Shown here: piece by piece, positions 24,228 to 32,565 of the stretch | How positions within the stretch are numbered: the first letter of the stretch is position 1 | How the letters are laid out: each line of letters begins with the position of its first letter | Assembly (NCBI GenBank): GCA_964654665.1 | Contig: CAZZKV010000029.1 | Span: forward strand, 1 to 32,691 | Direction: 5' to 3' | DNA: 32,691 nucleotides | Origin: CALCKU01 sp964654665 | Lineage (GTDB): Bacteria > Pseudomonadota > Alphaproteobacteria > Caulobacterales > Maricaulaceae | Translations under genes and position numbers: made by a program | The notes under the pieces: model-generated | What the model saw: only the letters and a program-made list of their open reading frames with translations | The model's database searches: none | What the model was told of the DNA's origin: nothing

Positions 24228-24803
24228 TTACCGATTGGCGCCGGGCACCCATTGTATATCGCTCTTACCCGAATCATTGCACCATCGGGCGGCGACAAAA
24301 AGAAAATCGGACAAGCGGTTTAAATAGGTGAGCGCATGGGGATTAACCGCATCCTCGCGCATAAGGGCCACACAGACCCGTTCCGCGCGGCGGCAGACGG
24401 TGCGGGCTTGATGTAGATAGGCGGCAGCCGGTGCCCCGCCCGGCAGAACGAAACTGGTTAGCGGGGTGAGGTCATTATTGAGTTGGTCAAGTTCGGTTTC
24501 AAGCCGTTCGGCTTGGGGGGCAATCATCCGCAGCGCATATTCGCTATCTTTTTCCCCCGCGCGCGGTAACGGCGTGGCCAGATCCGCACCCAGATCAAAC
24601 AGGTCGTTCTGAACACGCGATAGCATGTCATCAAGCGGGGTGTTACCTGTGTGCAGACGGACAAGACCGATGACGCTATTGGTTTCGTCAACATCGCCAT
24701 AAGCGCGCACGCGGGCGTTATCCTTGCCAATACGCGAACCGTCAACCAGCCCTGTCGAGCCGTCATCGCCTGTGCGGGTATAGATTTTATTAAGCTTAAC
24801 CAT
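24228..24803 (-). CDS. Cob(I)alamin adenosyltransferase, PduO type
   Basis: 191 aa. It transfers the adenosyl group of ATP to cob(I)alamin to make coenzyme B12 (the human homologue is MMAB). The family N-terminal ATP motif is clear: IYTRTGDDGSTGLVDGSRIGKD, then GDVDETNSVIG. The C-terminal signature is YLNRLSDFLFVAARW. The PduO type usually serves methylmalonyl-CoA mutase or ethylmalonyl-CoA enzymes; none is in the window. It follows the HIG1 gene by 6 bp. Confidence 0.93.
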   Translation of the reverse strand: MVKLNKIYTRTGDDGSTGLVDGSRIGKDNARVRAYGDVDETNSVIGLVRLHTGNTPLDDMLSRVQNDLFDLGADLATPLPRAGEKDSEYALRMIAPQAERLETELDQLNNDLTPLTSFVLPGGAPAAAYLHQARTVCRRAERVCVALMREDAVNPHALTYLNRLSDFLFVAARWCNDSGKSDIQWVPGANR

Positions 24804-24809
24804 ACGCCA

Positions 24810-25013
24810 TTAGCCGCCATTTTTTTTCATGAAAACGGCCAAGGCAAAAACGGCAATAGCTGTGCCTTGGGCATAAACCCGATAGCGCATCATCTTATTG
24901 GATTTAAGGCGTCCTTCGGGCGTTTTATCCATCATGGCGAAAAACCCCATGATTAATGTACCCAATACAACCAAGAGGGCCGCGCCGATTAATATATTTG
25001 CAAAGAGAGGCAT
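24810..25013 (-). CDS. HIG1-domain twin-transmembrane small protein
   Basis: 67 aa with two hydrophobic helices (about 5-27 and 46-61) joined by a polar hairpin with RLKSNKMMRYRVYAQG, the core of the HIG1 domain. In mitochondria, HIG1 proteins (Rcf1/Rcf2) associate with cytochrome c oxidase and respiratory supercomplexes; the alphaproteobacterial forms are probably inner-membrane relatives. The order HIG1 - PduO adenosyltransferase - etfB - etfA recurs in alphaproteobacteria. Confidence 0.85.
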   Translation of the reverse strand: MPLFANILIGAALLVVLGTLIMGFFAMMDKTPEGRLKSNKMMRYRVYAQGTAIAVFALAVFMKKNGG

Positions 25014-25152
25014 ATCTTATCCTTTAAACCACTATAGCACTATAACGGCTCACGTCCATCACGACCCTAGGCATTACGCCGCATGACCCCAAGAACGGGC
25101 ATGGCATGGGTAGGCCTTGACCTGAGCCTCTGTTTCGCGCATATGCCCTTCA

Positions 25153-25281
25153 CCATCAAGACCGGCAGAGGGACAGGCCCGCTGTGATATTTCGCGTGAA
25201 GCCGGGGCAACCTTGAGATAACTCAGTGGTGCCAAATCCTGCGGTGGCTAGCTTAGTGGTAAGGTAGCCTTCGGAAGATGG
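25153..25281 (+). promoter_or_regulatory. SAM-I (S-box) type riboswitch upstream of metX-metB
   Basis: The 325-bp gap between the HIG1 gene and metX holds this aptamer-like element. In order it shows P1 5' strand CCATC (25153-25157), AAGA, then the S-box core GGCAGAGGGACAGGCCC (25164-25180), a GAAGCC-GGGGCAACC block (25198-25212), a small stem GAG/CTC, GGTGCCAAATCCTGC (25228-25242), a stem-loop with arms GGCTA/TAGCC (25247-25268), and GGAAGATGG, whose GATGG (25277-25281) closes P1. This order and these conserved blocks match SAM-I, except that the stem after GGCCC is extended (25181-25197). No intrinsic terminator follows. GGAAGA (25273-25278) could instead pair with TCTTCC (25304-25309), a possible expression switch. 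The rest of the gap (25014-25152, 25282-25338) shows only untranslated leader. Confidence 0.85.
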
Positions 25282-25338
25282 GATTGGCGATGCACGCTTA
25301 TTCTCTTCCCCGTAGTTTGGCCCGATAGTGGAGGCTTT

Positions 25339-26325
25339 ATGGCCCGTGATATAAAGGCTCGCGATGTTCACACCCATCTGGGCGATAATCGATTAAGCCG
25401 TGGCTGTGTTTTGACTAATGACCATGTCCATGGGCGGCTTTATGGTCCCGACGGCGCGCCGGTTATTATTGTAATGGGGGGGATTTCGGCCACGCGGTTT
25501 GTTGCCGATGCGGAAATATCAACCCCGCGCAATCATGGCCGCGGGTGGTGGTCTACTCTGGTTCATATAGGCGGCGCGGTCGATTTGGCCCGGTTTCAAG
25601 TGCTCGGGTATGATTTTGCGCCGGCTGTGGATAGTCAAAACCAGCCCGATTGTATTACAACCGATGATCAAGCCGCCCGTTTACTGGCTTTACTGGATCA
25701 TTTGAACATTGAAAAAGTGGCTGCGATTATTGGCAGCTCTTACGGCGGCATGACGGCGCTGGCGTTTGCGAAACAGTATCCAGACCGTGTAGATAATCTT
25801 TGTGTTATCGGCGCAGCGCATCGGCCCTATCCCATTGGCGTGGGGTGGCGCGGCATTCAGCGGCGCGCTGTCCGTTTGGCTATTGCGGCGGGACGGCCCG
25901 AAGACGGCCTTAAGCTGGCGCGGGAGTTGGCCATGACAACCTACCGTACGCCTGAAGAATTTGCGGATCGTTTCGCGCTTGTTGAAACATCCCAAATGCC
26001 ATCGCAATTTGACATTTGTGATTATCTCGGCTCACGCGGGGATGCCTTTGCGGCGTTGATGGATGCCGATCGGTTTTTGGCACTCTCGGAATCGATAGAC
26101 TTGCACCGTGTGGAACCCGAAGCCATTACGACGCCAACATTACTGATGAGTGCAATTTCCGACCAACTCGCCCCATTGACTGATATGCGCGAGCTTCGCG
26201 ACCGCCTTGGCGGGCCTTCCGAATTGTTCACCTTCACCTCGCTTTACGGTCATGATGCGTTCCTCAAAGAATATGATGCCATGGCTCCAAGGCTTACACA
26301 ATTTTGCGAAACATTAATCTCATGA
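25339..26325 (+). CDS. metX: Homoserine O-acyltransferase, MetX family
   Basis: 328 aa alpha/beta-hydrolase that activates homoserine by acylation, first step of methionine synthesis from homoserine. The nucleophile elbow GSSYGGM holds the catalytic serine, Asp is expected in ISDQLAPL, and the histidine is in LYGHDAFLKEYD. It is shorter than typical 370-aa MetX proteins, like the MetX group of Xanthomonas and relatives shown to use succinyl-CoA; acetyl versus succinyl specificity cannot be read reliably. GGAGG precedes the ATG. It is under the S-box element and overlaps metB (ATGA). Confidence 0.9.
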   Translation: MARDIKARDVHTHLGDNRLSRGCVLTNDHVHGRLYGPDGAPVIIVMGGISATRFVADAEISTPRNHGRGWWSTLVHIGGAVDLARFQVLGYDFAPAVDSQNQPDCITTDDQAARLLALLDHLNIEKVAAIIGSSYGGMTALAFAKQYPDRVDNLCVIGAAHRPYPIGVGWRGIQRRAVRLAIAAGRPEDGLKLARELAMTTYRTPEEFADRFALVETSQMPSQFDICDYLGSRGDAFAALMDADRFLALSESIDLHRVEPEAITTPTLLMSAISDQLAPLTDMRELRDRLGGPSELFTFTSLYGHDAFLKEYDAMAPRLTQFCETLIS

Positions 26326-27461
26326 CCGATAAACGCACGAAAATCATCCAAGCTGATATTGGTACGGATCAAAATTATAGCGCCGTTAGTCCGCCGCTTT
26401 ATTTATCATCGACTTACGGGTTTTCAAAATTTGATACGCCGGGTCCTTATGATTATGGCCGCAGCGGAAATCCGAACCGCGAAGCTTTGGGCGCAGCGAT
26501 TGCCGATCTAGAAGGCGGAGCCGGAGGGGTTGTAACGGCTTCGGGCATGGCTGCGATTGATCTGGTAACAAATTTACTGCGGGCCGATGATTTGATTGTT
26601 GCGCCGCATGATTGTTACGGCGGCACCCACCGTCTTTTGACTCACCGAGAGAAACAGGGCCGCATGCGTGTTGTTTTTATTGACCAGACAGATCCACAGG
26701 CTGTGGCCACAGCAATGATGCAAAACCCTCAATTAGTTCTCATTGAAACACCGTCCAATCCTTTAATGCGTCTTGTCGATATAAAAACGATATGTCAGGC
26801 GGCAAAATCCGTGGGTGCAATGACGGCTGTTGATAATACATTTCTGTCACCAGCCCGGCAAAGACCGCTGGATTTAGGTGCTGATTTTGTCATTCATTCG
26901 ACCACAAAATACTTGAATGGCCATAGTGATGTTGTGGGCGGCTGTATCGTTGCAAAAGATGCGGATCAGGCCGAGCAATTGGCCTGGTGGGCCAATTGCA
27001 CCGGTGTGACCGGTGCGCCTTTTGATAGTTATATGACCCTGCGCGGTATGCGCACATTGTTTGCCCGTATGGATATAGCCGAGGCCAATGCCATGGCGCT
27101 GGCGACATATCTTCAACAACACACAGTTGTCGAGGCGGTTCATTATCCGGGCCTGCCGTCTGATCCGGCCTATAGCTTGATGAAACGACAACAAAGTGGG
27201 CCGGGGGCGATGTTATCTTTTACACTTAAAGGCGGAGAGGCCGCGGTCGCTGCATTGCTAGAAAATTTGTCGATCTTTCAAATGGCGGAAAGCCTTGGCG
27301 GAACCGAGAGCCTGATTTGTCATCCGGCAACCATGACGCATCGCGGTATGACGGCTTCGGCGCGTGAGATTGCCGGTATTGGAGCAAATTTGGTGCGAAT
27401 ATCTGCCGGGTTAGAGGATGTTAATGACCTCAAAACGGATTTAGCGAAAAATTTAACTTGA
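26322..27461 (+). CDS. metB: Cystathionine gamma-synthase / O-acylhomoserine sulfhydrylase-type PLP enzyme
   Basis: 379 aa, Cys/Met metabolism PLP family, using the acyl-homoserine made by MetX. The PLP lysine lies in FVIHSTTKYLNGHSDVVGG; the substrate and cofactor loops YDYGRSGNPNREALG, TASGMAAIDLV and CYGGTHRLL are intact. ATG 26322 overlaps the metX stop (ATGA), which decides the start; a TTG at 26304 inside metX would add six unsupported residues. Whether it takes cysteine (transsulfuration) or sulfide is undecidable from sequence alone. Confidence 0.9.
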   Translation: MTDKRTKIIQADIGTDQNYSAVSPPLYLSSTYGFSKFDTPGPYDYGRSGNPNREALGAAIADLEGGAGGVVTASGMAAIDLVTNLLRADDLIVAPHDCYGGTHRLLTHREKQGRMRVVFIDQTDPQAVATAMMQNPQLVLIETPSNPLMRLVDIKTICQAAKSVGAMTAVDNTFLSPARQRPLDLGADFVIHSTTKYLNGHSDVVGGCIVAKDADQAEQLAWWANCTGVTGAPFDSYMTLRGMRTLFARMDIAEANAMALATYLQQHTVVEAVHYPGLPSDPAYSLMKRQQSGPGAMLSFTLKGGEAAVAALLENLSIFQMAESLGGTESLICHPATMTHRGMTASAREIAGIGANLVRISAGLEDVNDLKTDLAKNLT

Positions 27462-27581
27462 TTATTGAATTTGAGAGAAAAATTTAACCTAAAAGAGGTC
27501 TGGAGACATCTTTGACGCAATTTTTTTCCTTGAACTGATTTCCGCTTTACAATAGGAGTTTTTTCACGTTGAAAGGAAAGC

Positions 27582-27728
27582 ATGAACCCTCGCTTTGATA
27601 ATACACCGAAAGTAAAAGTGGCTGTCCGGTCTAAGACTGTGTCAGACATCTCTCTCCTTATTTCCGGTGTGCTTGTGATTGTGTCAGGTCTTGTGCTTCT
27701 GATTAACGGAGCGCCGAGCGGGATTTAA
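27582..27728 (+). CDS. Putative ilv leader peptide, Ile/Leu/Val-rich (48 aa)
   Basis: A 48-codon frame, ATG 27582 to TAA 27726, preceded by AAGGAAAG with good spacing. Residues 23-41 (ISLLISGVLVIVSGLVLLI) contain 14 Ile, Leu or Val out of 19, and the last codon before the stop is Ile. It lies between metB and ilvD and is followed within 16 bp by a strong terminator. This is the layout of an attenuation leader peptide for branched-chain amino-acid genes, comparable to the enteric ilvGMEDA leader. The N-terminal half (NPRFDNTPKVKVAVRSK) is longer than in most leaders. The alternative is a small one-helix membrane protein; both readings could be true. A TACAAT box at 27548-27553 suggests a start of transcription near 27560. 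Confidence 0.7.
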   Translation: MNPRFDNTPKVKVAVRSKTVSDISLLISGVLVIVSGLVLLINGAPSGI

Positions 27729-27778
27729 GGGTTGTAAAAACCTAAAAAAAACCCGCTCGGAAATGAGCGGGTTTTTTT
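27714..27778 (+). promoter_or_regulatory. Transcription attenuator of the ilvDCB operon (antiterminator/terminator pair)
   Basis: Three segments compete. CCGAGCGGG (27714-27722), in leader codons 45-47, is exactly complementary to CCCGCTCGG (27752-27760). That second segment is also the left arm of the terminator with GAGCGGG (27765-27771). A ribosome reaching the leader stop (27726-27728) would cover the first segment and let the terminator form; a ribosome stalled on the upstream Ile/Leu/Val run would leave it free to form the antiterminator and allow transcription into ilvD. The pairings are seen directly; the mechanism is inferred by analogy to known ilv, leu and trp attenuators. Confidence 0.75.
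27744..27778 (+). terminator. Intrinsic terminator immediately upstream of ilvD
   Basis: ACCCGCTC (27751-27758) and GAGCGGGT (27765-27772) form a stem, flanked by complementary A- and T-runs (27744-27750, 27773-27778), loop GGAAAT. The T-run ends 23 bp before the ilvD ATG at 27802. Its placement directly ahead of a structural gene fits conditional termination. Confidence 0.9.
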
Positions 27779-27801
27779 ATGGCTAAAAGGACGGAAATAT
27801 T

Positions 27802-29493
27802 ATGAGCCAACGCTCAGAAACATCATCTGGAAAACGCAGCGATGCGATTGTCAAAGGCCCCAGCCGCGCCGCAGCGCGGGCGATGCTTCGCGCAACGGGT
27901 ATGGATGATGCCAATTTTGAAGGCCCGATTATCGCTGTCTTTAATACATGGACCAATATGGGGCCGTGTAATATGGATTTGGATAAACTCGCTGTGCCTG
28001 TACGCGCCGGTATTCGTGCCGCGGGCGGTACGCCTGTCGATTTTAATTCAATCGCTGTTAATGATGGCATTACCATGGGCAGCGAAGGTATGCGGGCTTC
28101 GCTTATGTCGCGCGAAGTTATCGCAGACTCGATCGAGCTGGCGGTCAAAGGGCATTCGCTCGATGGTGTTATCATCCTTGTAGCGTGCGATAAAACCATT
28201 CCGGCGGCGGGCATGGCTTTGGCCCGTATGAACATTCCGGGTGTTGTACTTTATGGCGGCTCGATCATGCCCGGTCATCACAAAGGCAAAGACCTTTCCG
28301 TCCAAGATGTGTTCGAAGCCGTAGGCGCTTGTGCGGCCGGTATTATTGATGATGCGGAACTTAAAGCGATTGAAAAAGCCGCCTGTCCCGGTGCGGGGGC
28401 TTGCGGCGGGCAATTTACGGCAAACTCTATGGCTATGGCGATGACGTTTTTGGGGCTATCCCCAATGGGCGTTAATGATATTCCCGCGGTGGGTGACGCC
28501 AAAAATGATGCCGCGTTTGAAACCGGAAAACTTGTTGTCGAATGCGTCAAAGAGAACCGATTGCCGCGCGATATTATTAATCAAACATCTTTGATGAATG
28601 CCGCGATTGCTCTGTCGGCTACAGCGGCTTCGACCAATGCGATTTTGCACCTTTTGGCTATTGCCAGCGAAGCCCGAGTCGAAGGCTTTGAGATTAACGC
28701 CTTTGATACCATCTCGCGTACAACCCCCGTTATTGGTGATTTGAAACCGGGCGGGCAATATATGGCCTATGATCTTTATGCCGCTGGCGGTTCGGGCCTT
28801 ATCGGCAAGCGCCTGATTGATGATGGCCGTATTGATGATAATCCCACTGTGACGGGCCGGTCTTTATTTGAAGAGATTTTGGACTGTAAAGAAACCGAGG
28901 GTCAAGATGTGGTACGCCGTTTTGATGACCCTGTTAAATCGCGCGGCGGTTATGGTATTCTCTATGGCGACCTCGCGCCTGAAGGCTGTGTTGTTAAACT
29001 TGCGGGACATGGCGCTTTGTTCTTTGAAGGCAAAGCCCGCGTCTTTGAGAGCGAGGAAGCCTGTTTCGAAGTTGTACAAAATAACGGTATTGAAAAAGGC
29101 GATGTTGTTATTATCCGCAATGAAGGGCCGTGCGGCGGGCCGGGTATGCGCGAAATGCTTGGCGTGACAGCCGCCCTTGTGGGTCAAGACTTGGCCGATC
29201 ATGTTGCCCTTATCACCGATGGCCGGTTCTCTGGCGCCTCTTACGGTTTTGTCATTGGCCATGTGGCCCCCGAAGCGGCGCATGGTGGCCCCATTGCTTT
29301 TGTCAAAGATGGCGACACCATCACCATAGATGTTGAAGCGCAAACGATCAATATAGACGCAGACCTAGCAGCCCGATCTAAGGGCTGGACACCGCCGCGG
29401 CCCAAATACCCCAGCGGGGCCTATGCCAAATTTGCCCGTCTTGTCGGCAGTGCCTCTAAGGGTGCTGTCACTGCATTCCCATTTGATACTTAA
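27802..29493 (+). CDS. ilvD: Dihydroxy-acid dehydratase
   Basis: 563 aa. It converts 2,3-dihydroxy acids to 2-oxo acids, the third common step of Ile and Val synthesis (also giving the Leu precursor). The Fe-S ligands appear to be Cys56 (NMGPCNMD), Cys129 (VACDKT) and Cys201 (GAGACGGQF), the three-cysteine pattern of IlvD; Lys131 next to Cys129 is the carbamylated magnesium ligand in studied members. The C-terminal NEGPCGGPGMREML and TDGRFSGASYGFVIGHV are typical. It is the first structural gene after the attenuator, and ilvC follows 13 bp later. Confidence 0.97.
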   Translation: MSQRSETSSGKRSDAIVKGPSRAAARAMLRATGMDDANFEGPIIAVFNTWTNMGPCNMDLDKLAVPVRAGIRAAGGTPVDFNSIAVNDGITMGSEGMRASLMSREVIADSIELAVKGHSLDGVIILVACDKTIPAAGMALARMNIPGVVLYGGSIMPGHHKGKDLSVQDVFEAVGACAAGIIDDAELKAIEKAACPGAGACGGQFTANSMAMAMTFLGLSPMGVNDIPAVGDAKNDAAFETGKLVVECVKENRLPRDIINQTSLMNAAIALSATAASTNAILHLLAIASEARVEGFEINAFDTISRTTPVIGDLKPGGQYMAYDLYAAGGSGLIGKRLIDDGRIDDNPTVTGRSLFEEILDCKETEGQDVVRRFDDPVKSRGGYGILYGDLAPEGCVVKLAGHGALFFEGKARVFESEEACFEVVQNNGIEKGDVVIIRNEGPCGGPGMREMLGVTAALVGQDLADHVALITDGRFSGASYGFVIGHVAPEAAHGGPIAFVKDGDTITIDVEAQTINIDADLAARSKGWTPPRPKYPSGAYAKFARLVGSASKGAVTAFPFDT

Positions 29494-29506
29494 GTAAGGA
29501 TTTTCC

Positions 29507-30535
29507 ATGTCATCTCTCGATATTTATTACGACAAAGATTGTGATTTATCATTAATCAAGAAAAAGAAAGTCGCCATCCTCGGCTATGGTTCTCAAGGGC
29601 GTGCCCATGCGCTGAACCTGAAAGATAGCGGTGTTGACGTTGTTGTCGGTCTGCGCCCTGACAGTTCAACCAATAAAAAGGTCAAAGCCGACGGGTTAGA
29701 GAGCAAAGCAACTGCTGACGCTGTGAAAGGTGCGGATGTTGTCATGGTCTTAACGCCGGATGAGCTTCAAGCGAAAATCTACCGCGAAGATATTGAACCT
29801 AATATCAAGGACGGGGCAGCGCTGGCCTTTGGTCACGGCTTTGCCATTCACTACGGCCAAGTCGCCCCCCGCCGCGATCTCGACGTCATCATGGTCGCGC
29901 CTAAAGCCCCGGGCCATACGGTGCGCAATGAATTTGAAAATGGTCGCGGTATTCCTGATCTTATCGCAGTGGCGCAAGATGCTAATAGCGGCTTTGCTTT
30001 GGAACTTGCGAAAAGCTATGCCTCTGCCATTGGCGGCGGGCGCACAGCGATTATCCACACAACGTTTAAAGACGAAACAGAAACGGATCTTTTCGGGGAA
30101 CAATCCGTTCTGTGCGGCGGGATTGTCGAACTGATCAAAATGGGTTTCGAAACGCTGACCGAAGCGGGCTATCCGCCGGAACTCGCCTATTTCGAATGTC
30201 TGCATGAAACCAAGCTTATTGTTGATCTGATCTATGAAGGCGGCATTGCCAATATGAATTACTCAATCTCGAATAATGCCGAATATGGTGAATATGTCAC
30301 CGGTGAGGCTGTTGTGAATGAATCTTCGCGCGAAGCTATGCGCACAGCCCTTAAAAATATCCAGAACGGGGATTATGCCAAAAGCTTTATCCAAGAGGGC
30401 GCACTGGGCTATCCATCCATGACAGCGCGCCGCCGTAATATGGCGGCTCACCCGATTGAACAGGTCGGCGAACAACTCCGCGAGATGATGCCGTGGATTG
30501 CCGCCAATAAAATTGTCGATAAGGACAAGAATTAA
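29507..30535 (+). CDS. ilvC: Ketol-acid reductoisomerase, class I
   Basis: 342 aa, the short class I form. It isomerises and reduces acetohydroxy acids with NADPH and magnesium. The Rossmann motif GYGSQGRAHALNL is at 26-38, and VGLRPDSS supplies phosphate-binding residues. The knotted C-terminal domain has metal-binding FGEQSVLCGG and E-rich LAYFECLHETKLIVDLIYEGG. AAGGA precedes the ATG. It belongs to the ilvD-ilvC-ilvB operon. Confidence 0.97.
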   Translation: MSSLDIYYDKDCDLSLIKKKKVAILGYGSQGRAHALNLKDSGVDVVVGLRPDSSTNKKVKADGLESKATADAVKGADVVMVLTPDELQAKIYREDIEPNIKDGAALAFGHGFAIHYGQVAPRRDLDVIMVAPKAPGHTVRNEFENGRGIPDLIAVAQDANSGFALELAKSYASAIGGGRTAIIHTTFKDETETDLFGEQSVLCGGIVELIKMGFETLTEAGYPPELAYFECLHETKLIVDLIYEGGIANMNYSISNNAEYGEYVTGEAVVNESSREAMRTALKNIQNGDYAKSFIQEGALGYPSMTARRRNMAAHPIEQVGEQLREMMPWIAANKIVDKDKN

Positions 30536-30656
30536 GTAAAATCCTGCTCATCAATGTGATGCGGGAGATAAACCAAGCGGCGATAAGCATCGCTGGTATG
30601 ACAGGACATATAAACAAGAGGCGCGTGTCTGCCGAAGGCAGAGCCGGGAAACAACA

Positions 30657-32369
30657 ATGACCACAGCCACACAATTTGAGCGGCAAGAAACAGACGTCGT
30701 CACAGACCGCGCGCCAAAATCCGGCGCACAGCTTTTGCTTGAATCTATCGCTGCGCAAGGCGTGGATACGATCTTTGGTTATCCCGGCGGGGCGATTATG
30801 CCTGTCTATGATGTATTGCCGAAGCTCCCGCAGCTTAATCATATTCTTTGTCGCCATGAACAAGGTTGCGGCATGGCCGCGATTGGTTATGCGCGTGCGA
30901 CGGGCAAAACAGGGACAGCCTTTGCGACATCCGGCCCCGGCGCGACAAATCTTGTGACGGCTATTGCCGATGCTTATCTTGATAGCGTGCCTGTTGTCTT
31001 TGTCACGGGCCAAGTCACCTCTGACCTTATGGGAACTGACGCTTTTCAAGAGGTTGATATATTCGGTATCACCCTCCCCATCGTCAAACATAGCTATATT
31101 GCGCGTGATCCGGCCGATATCCCCGGCATGGTAGCCGAGGCTTATTTTATTGCGGCTGAGGGGCGCCCCGGCCCCGTTCTGATTGACCTGCCCAAAGATG
31201 TGGCCAATGCTTTGACCACAGAACGGCATAAATGGCGGCCCTATCCTAAACAAAAACCGGAAATGGGGCAGAGCGATTATTTTTCAAAAGCTGAAGAGTT
31301 GATCAGAGCCGCCAAAAAACCGCTATTTTATATAGGCGGCGGCATAGCCCAAGGCGACGGCGTTAAAGAATTACGCGATCTTGTCGAGCGCACAGATATT
31401 CCGGTTGTTTCGACCTTGAAAGGACTTGGCTCTCTGCCCTCTGATCACCCGCAATTTCTGGGTATGCTTGGTATGCACGGATTAAAAGCGGCCAATTTCG
31501 CTGTCCAAGAATGCGACCTGCTGATTGTCGCAGGCGCGCGGTTTGATGACCGCGCTACAGGCAAACTTGATACCTTCGCGCCCCATGCCAAAGTCATCCA
31601 TATGGATATCGATATTGCAGAGATTAATAAATTACGCGCCGTGGATGTGTATCTAGACGGTTCGCTCAAAAAAAATCTGGCGGCCTTAAATCCGGGCCAA
31701 TCTGATTGTGATGACTGGCGCGAATTATGTTACGCGCGCCGCGCTGAGCATGAATGGGATTATGACGCTCCCGGCACAGGCGTCTATGCCCCCAAGCTTT
31801 TACATGATCTGTCTCGCCGCGCACCCGATAGCGCCATCTTTACCTGCGATGTGGGCCAGCACCAGATGTGGGTCGCCCAGCATTGTTATTTTGATGACCC
31901 TAAAGACCATATCACCTCTGGCGGTCTCGGCACAATGGGCTTTGGTCTGCCCGCAGGGTTAGGGGCCAAATTAGGCGCGCCTGAGCGCACGGTGATTACC
32001 GTCTCTGGGGACGGTTCGATCATGATGAATATTCAAGAGCTGGCGACATTGTTTCGTTATGATATTGCGCTCAAAATCGTGCTGCTGGATAACTCGGCGC
32101 TGGGCATGGTACGTCAGTGGCAGGAAGTTTTCTTCGAGAAAAACTATTCCGAAGTTAATCTCGATGATAATCCCGATTTCGCACTTGTCGCCAAAGCCTT
32201 CCAGATTGATGCCTTTACCGTATCCACACGCGACGAAGTTGATGCAGGGATTGATAAACTCCTCACCGCCAAGGGCCCGATCCTTATGCATGTCAAAATC
32301 GACACGGCTGAAAATGTCTGGCCCCTCGTTCCTCCGGGGCGCTCTAACGCCGATATGATGGAGCGATAG
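30657..32369 (+). CDS. ilvB: Acetolactate synthase, large (catalytic) subunit
   Basis: 570 aa ThDP/FAD enzyme making acetolactate and acetohydroxybutyrate. The catalytic glutamate is Glu68 in RHEQGCGMAAIGYARATGK, and the ThDP motif begins GDGSIMMNIQEL (about 450) and ends in LLDNSALGMVRQWQ. The 121-bp gap after ilvC has no terminator but holds short hairpins (TCTGCC-GAA-GGCAGA at 30628-30642). The first ~20 residues are not conserved, as is usual. The ribosome site (GGGAA) is modest. Confidence 0.96.
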   Translation: MTTATQFERQETDVVTDRAPKSGAQLLLESIAAQGVDTIFGYPGGAIMPVYDVLPKLPQLNHILCRHEQGCGMAAIGYARATGKTGTAFATSGPGATNLVTAIADAYLDSVPVVFVTGQVTSDLMGTDAFQEVDIFGITLPIVKHSYIARDPADIPGMVAEAYFIAAEGRPGPVLIDLPKDVANALTTERHKWRPYPKQKPEMGQSDYFSKAEELIRAAKKPLFYIGGGIAQGDGVKELRDLVERTDIPVVSTLKGLGSLPSDHPQFLGMLGMHGLKAANFAVQECDLLIVAGARFDDRATGKLDTFAPHAKVIHMDIDIAEINKLRAVDVYLDGSLKKNLAALNPGQSDCDDWRELCYARRAEHEWDYDAPGTGVYAPKLLHDLSRRAPDSAIFTCDVGQHQMWVAQHCYFDDPKDHITSGGLGTMGFGLPAGLGAKLGAPERTVITVSGDGSIMMNIQELATLFRYDIALKIVLLDNSALGMVRQWQEVFFEKNYSEVNLDDNPDFALVAKAFQIDAFTVSTRDEVDAGIDKLLTAKGPILMHVKIDTAENVWPLVPPGRSNADMMER

Positions 32370-32370
32370 A

Positions 32371-32565
32371 ATGTTAACCCCCATTCAATGTCGAAATATA
32401 TTTACATCTTTGACGGTTTTTACATCCACAATGATGTTTTTGATATCTTCGGGTGTGCCTCAGCAAATACTGTCTTTCGCTATTCCGTCTTTATGTGCGG
32501 GCTTAGCTCTCTATTTTTACACGCAACATATTAAGAAAAACAATGACCCAGCTCCAACGCGATAA
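32371..32565 (+). CDS. Small membrane protein of unknown function between ilvB and the small subunit
   Basis: 64 aa, not recognised. Two hydrophobic segments (about 10-27 and 33-50) suggest a small inner-membrane hairpin, ending in a basic/polar tail (HIKKNNDPAPTR). Its ATG is one base after the ilvB stop, and its end overlaps the acetolactate synthase small-subunit start by 23 bp, which argues for coupled translation. Without homologues to compare, it could also be a chance frame in an otherwise long (173-bp) spacer. Confidence 0.5.
   Translation: MLTPIQCRNIFTSLTVFTSTMMFLISSGVPQQILSFAIPSLCAGLALYFYTQHIKKNNDPAPTR

Noticed and set aside
30628..30642. TCTGCC-GAA-GGCAGA hairpin upstream of ilvB
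   Set aside because: A short stem with no U-run and no conserved aptamer features; possibly an mRNA stability or spacing element but unsupported.
30387..31253. 288-aa open frame on the minus strand over ilvC/ilvB
   Set aside because: It is antisense to strongly conserved ilvC and ilvB coding sequence and shows no domain; it is a composition shadow.
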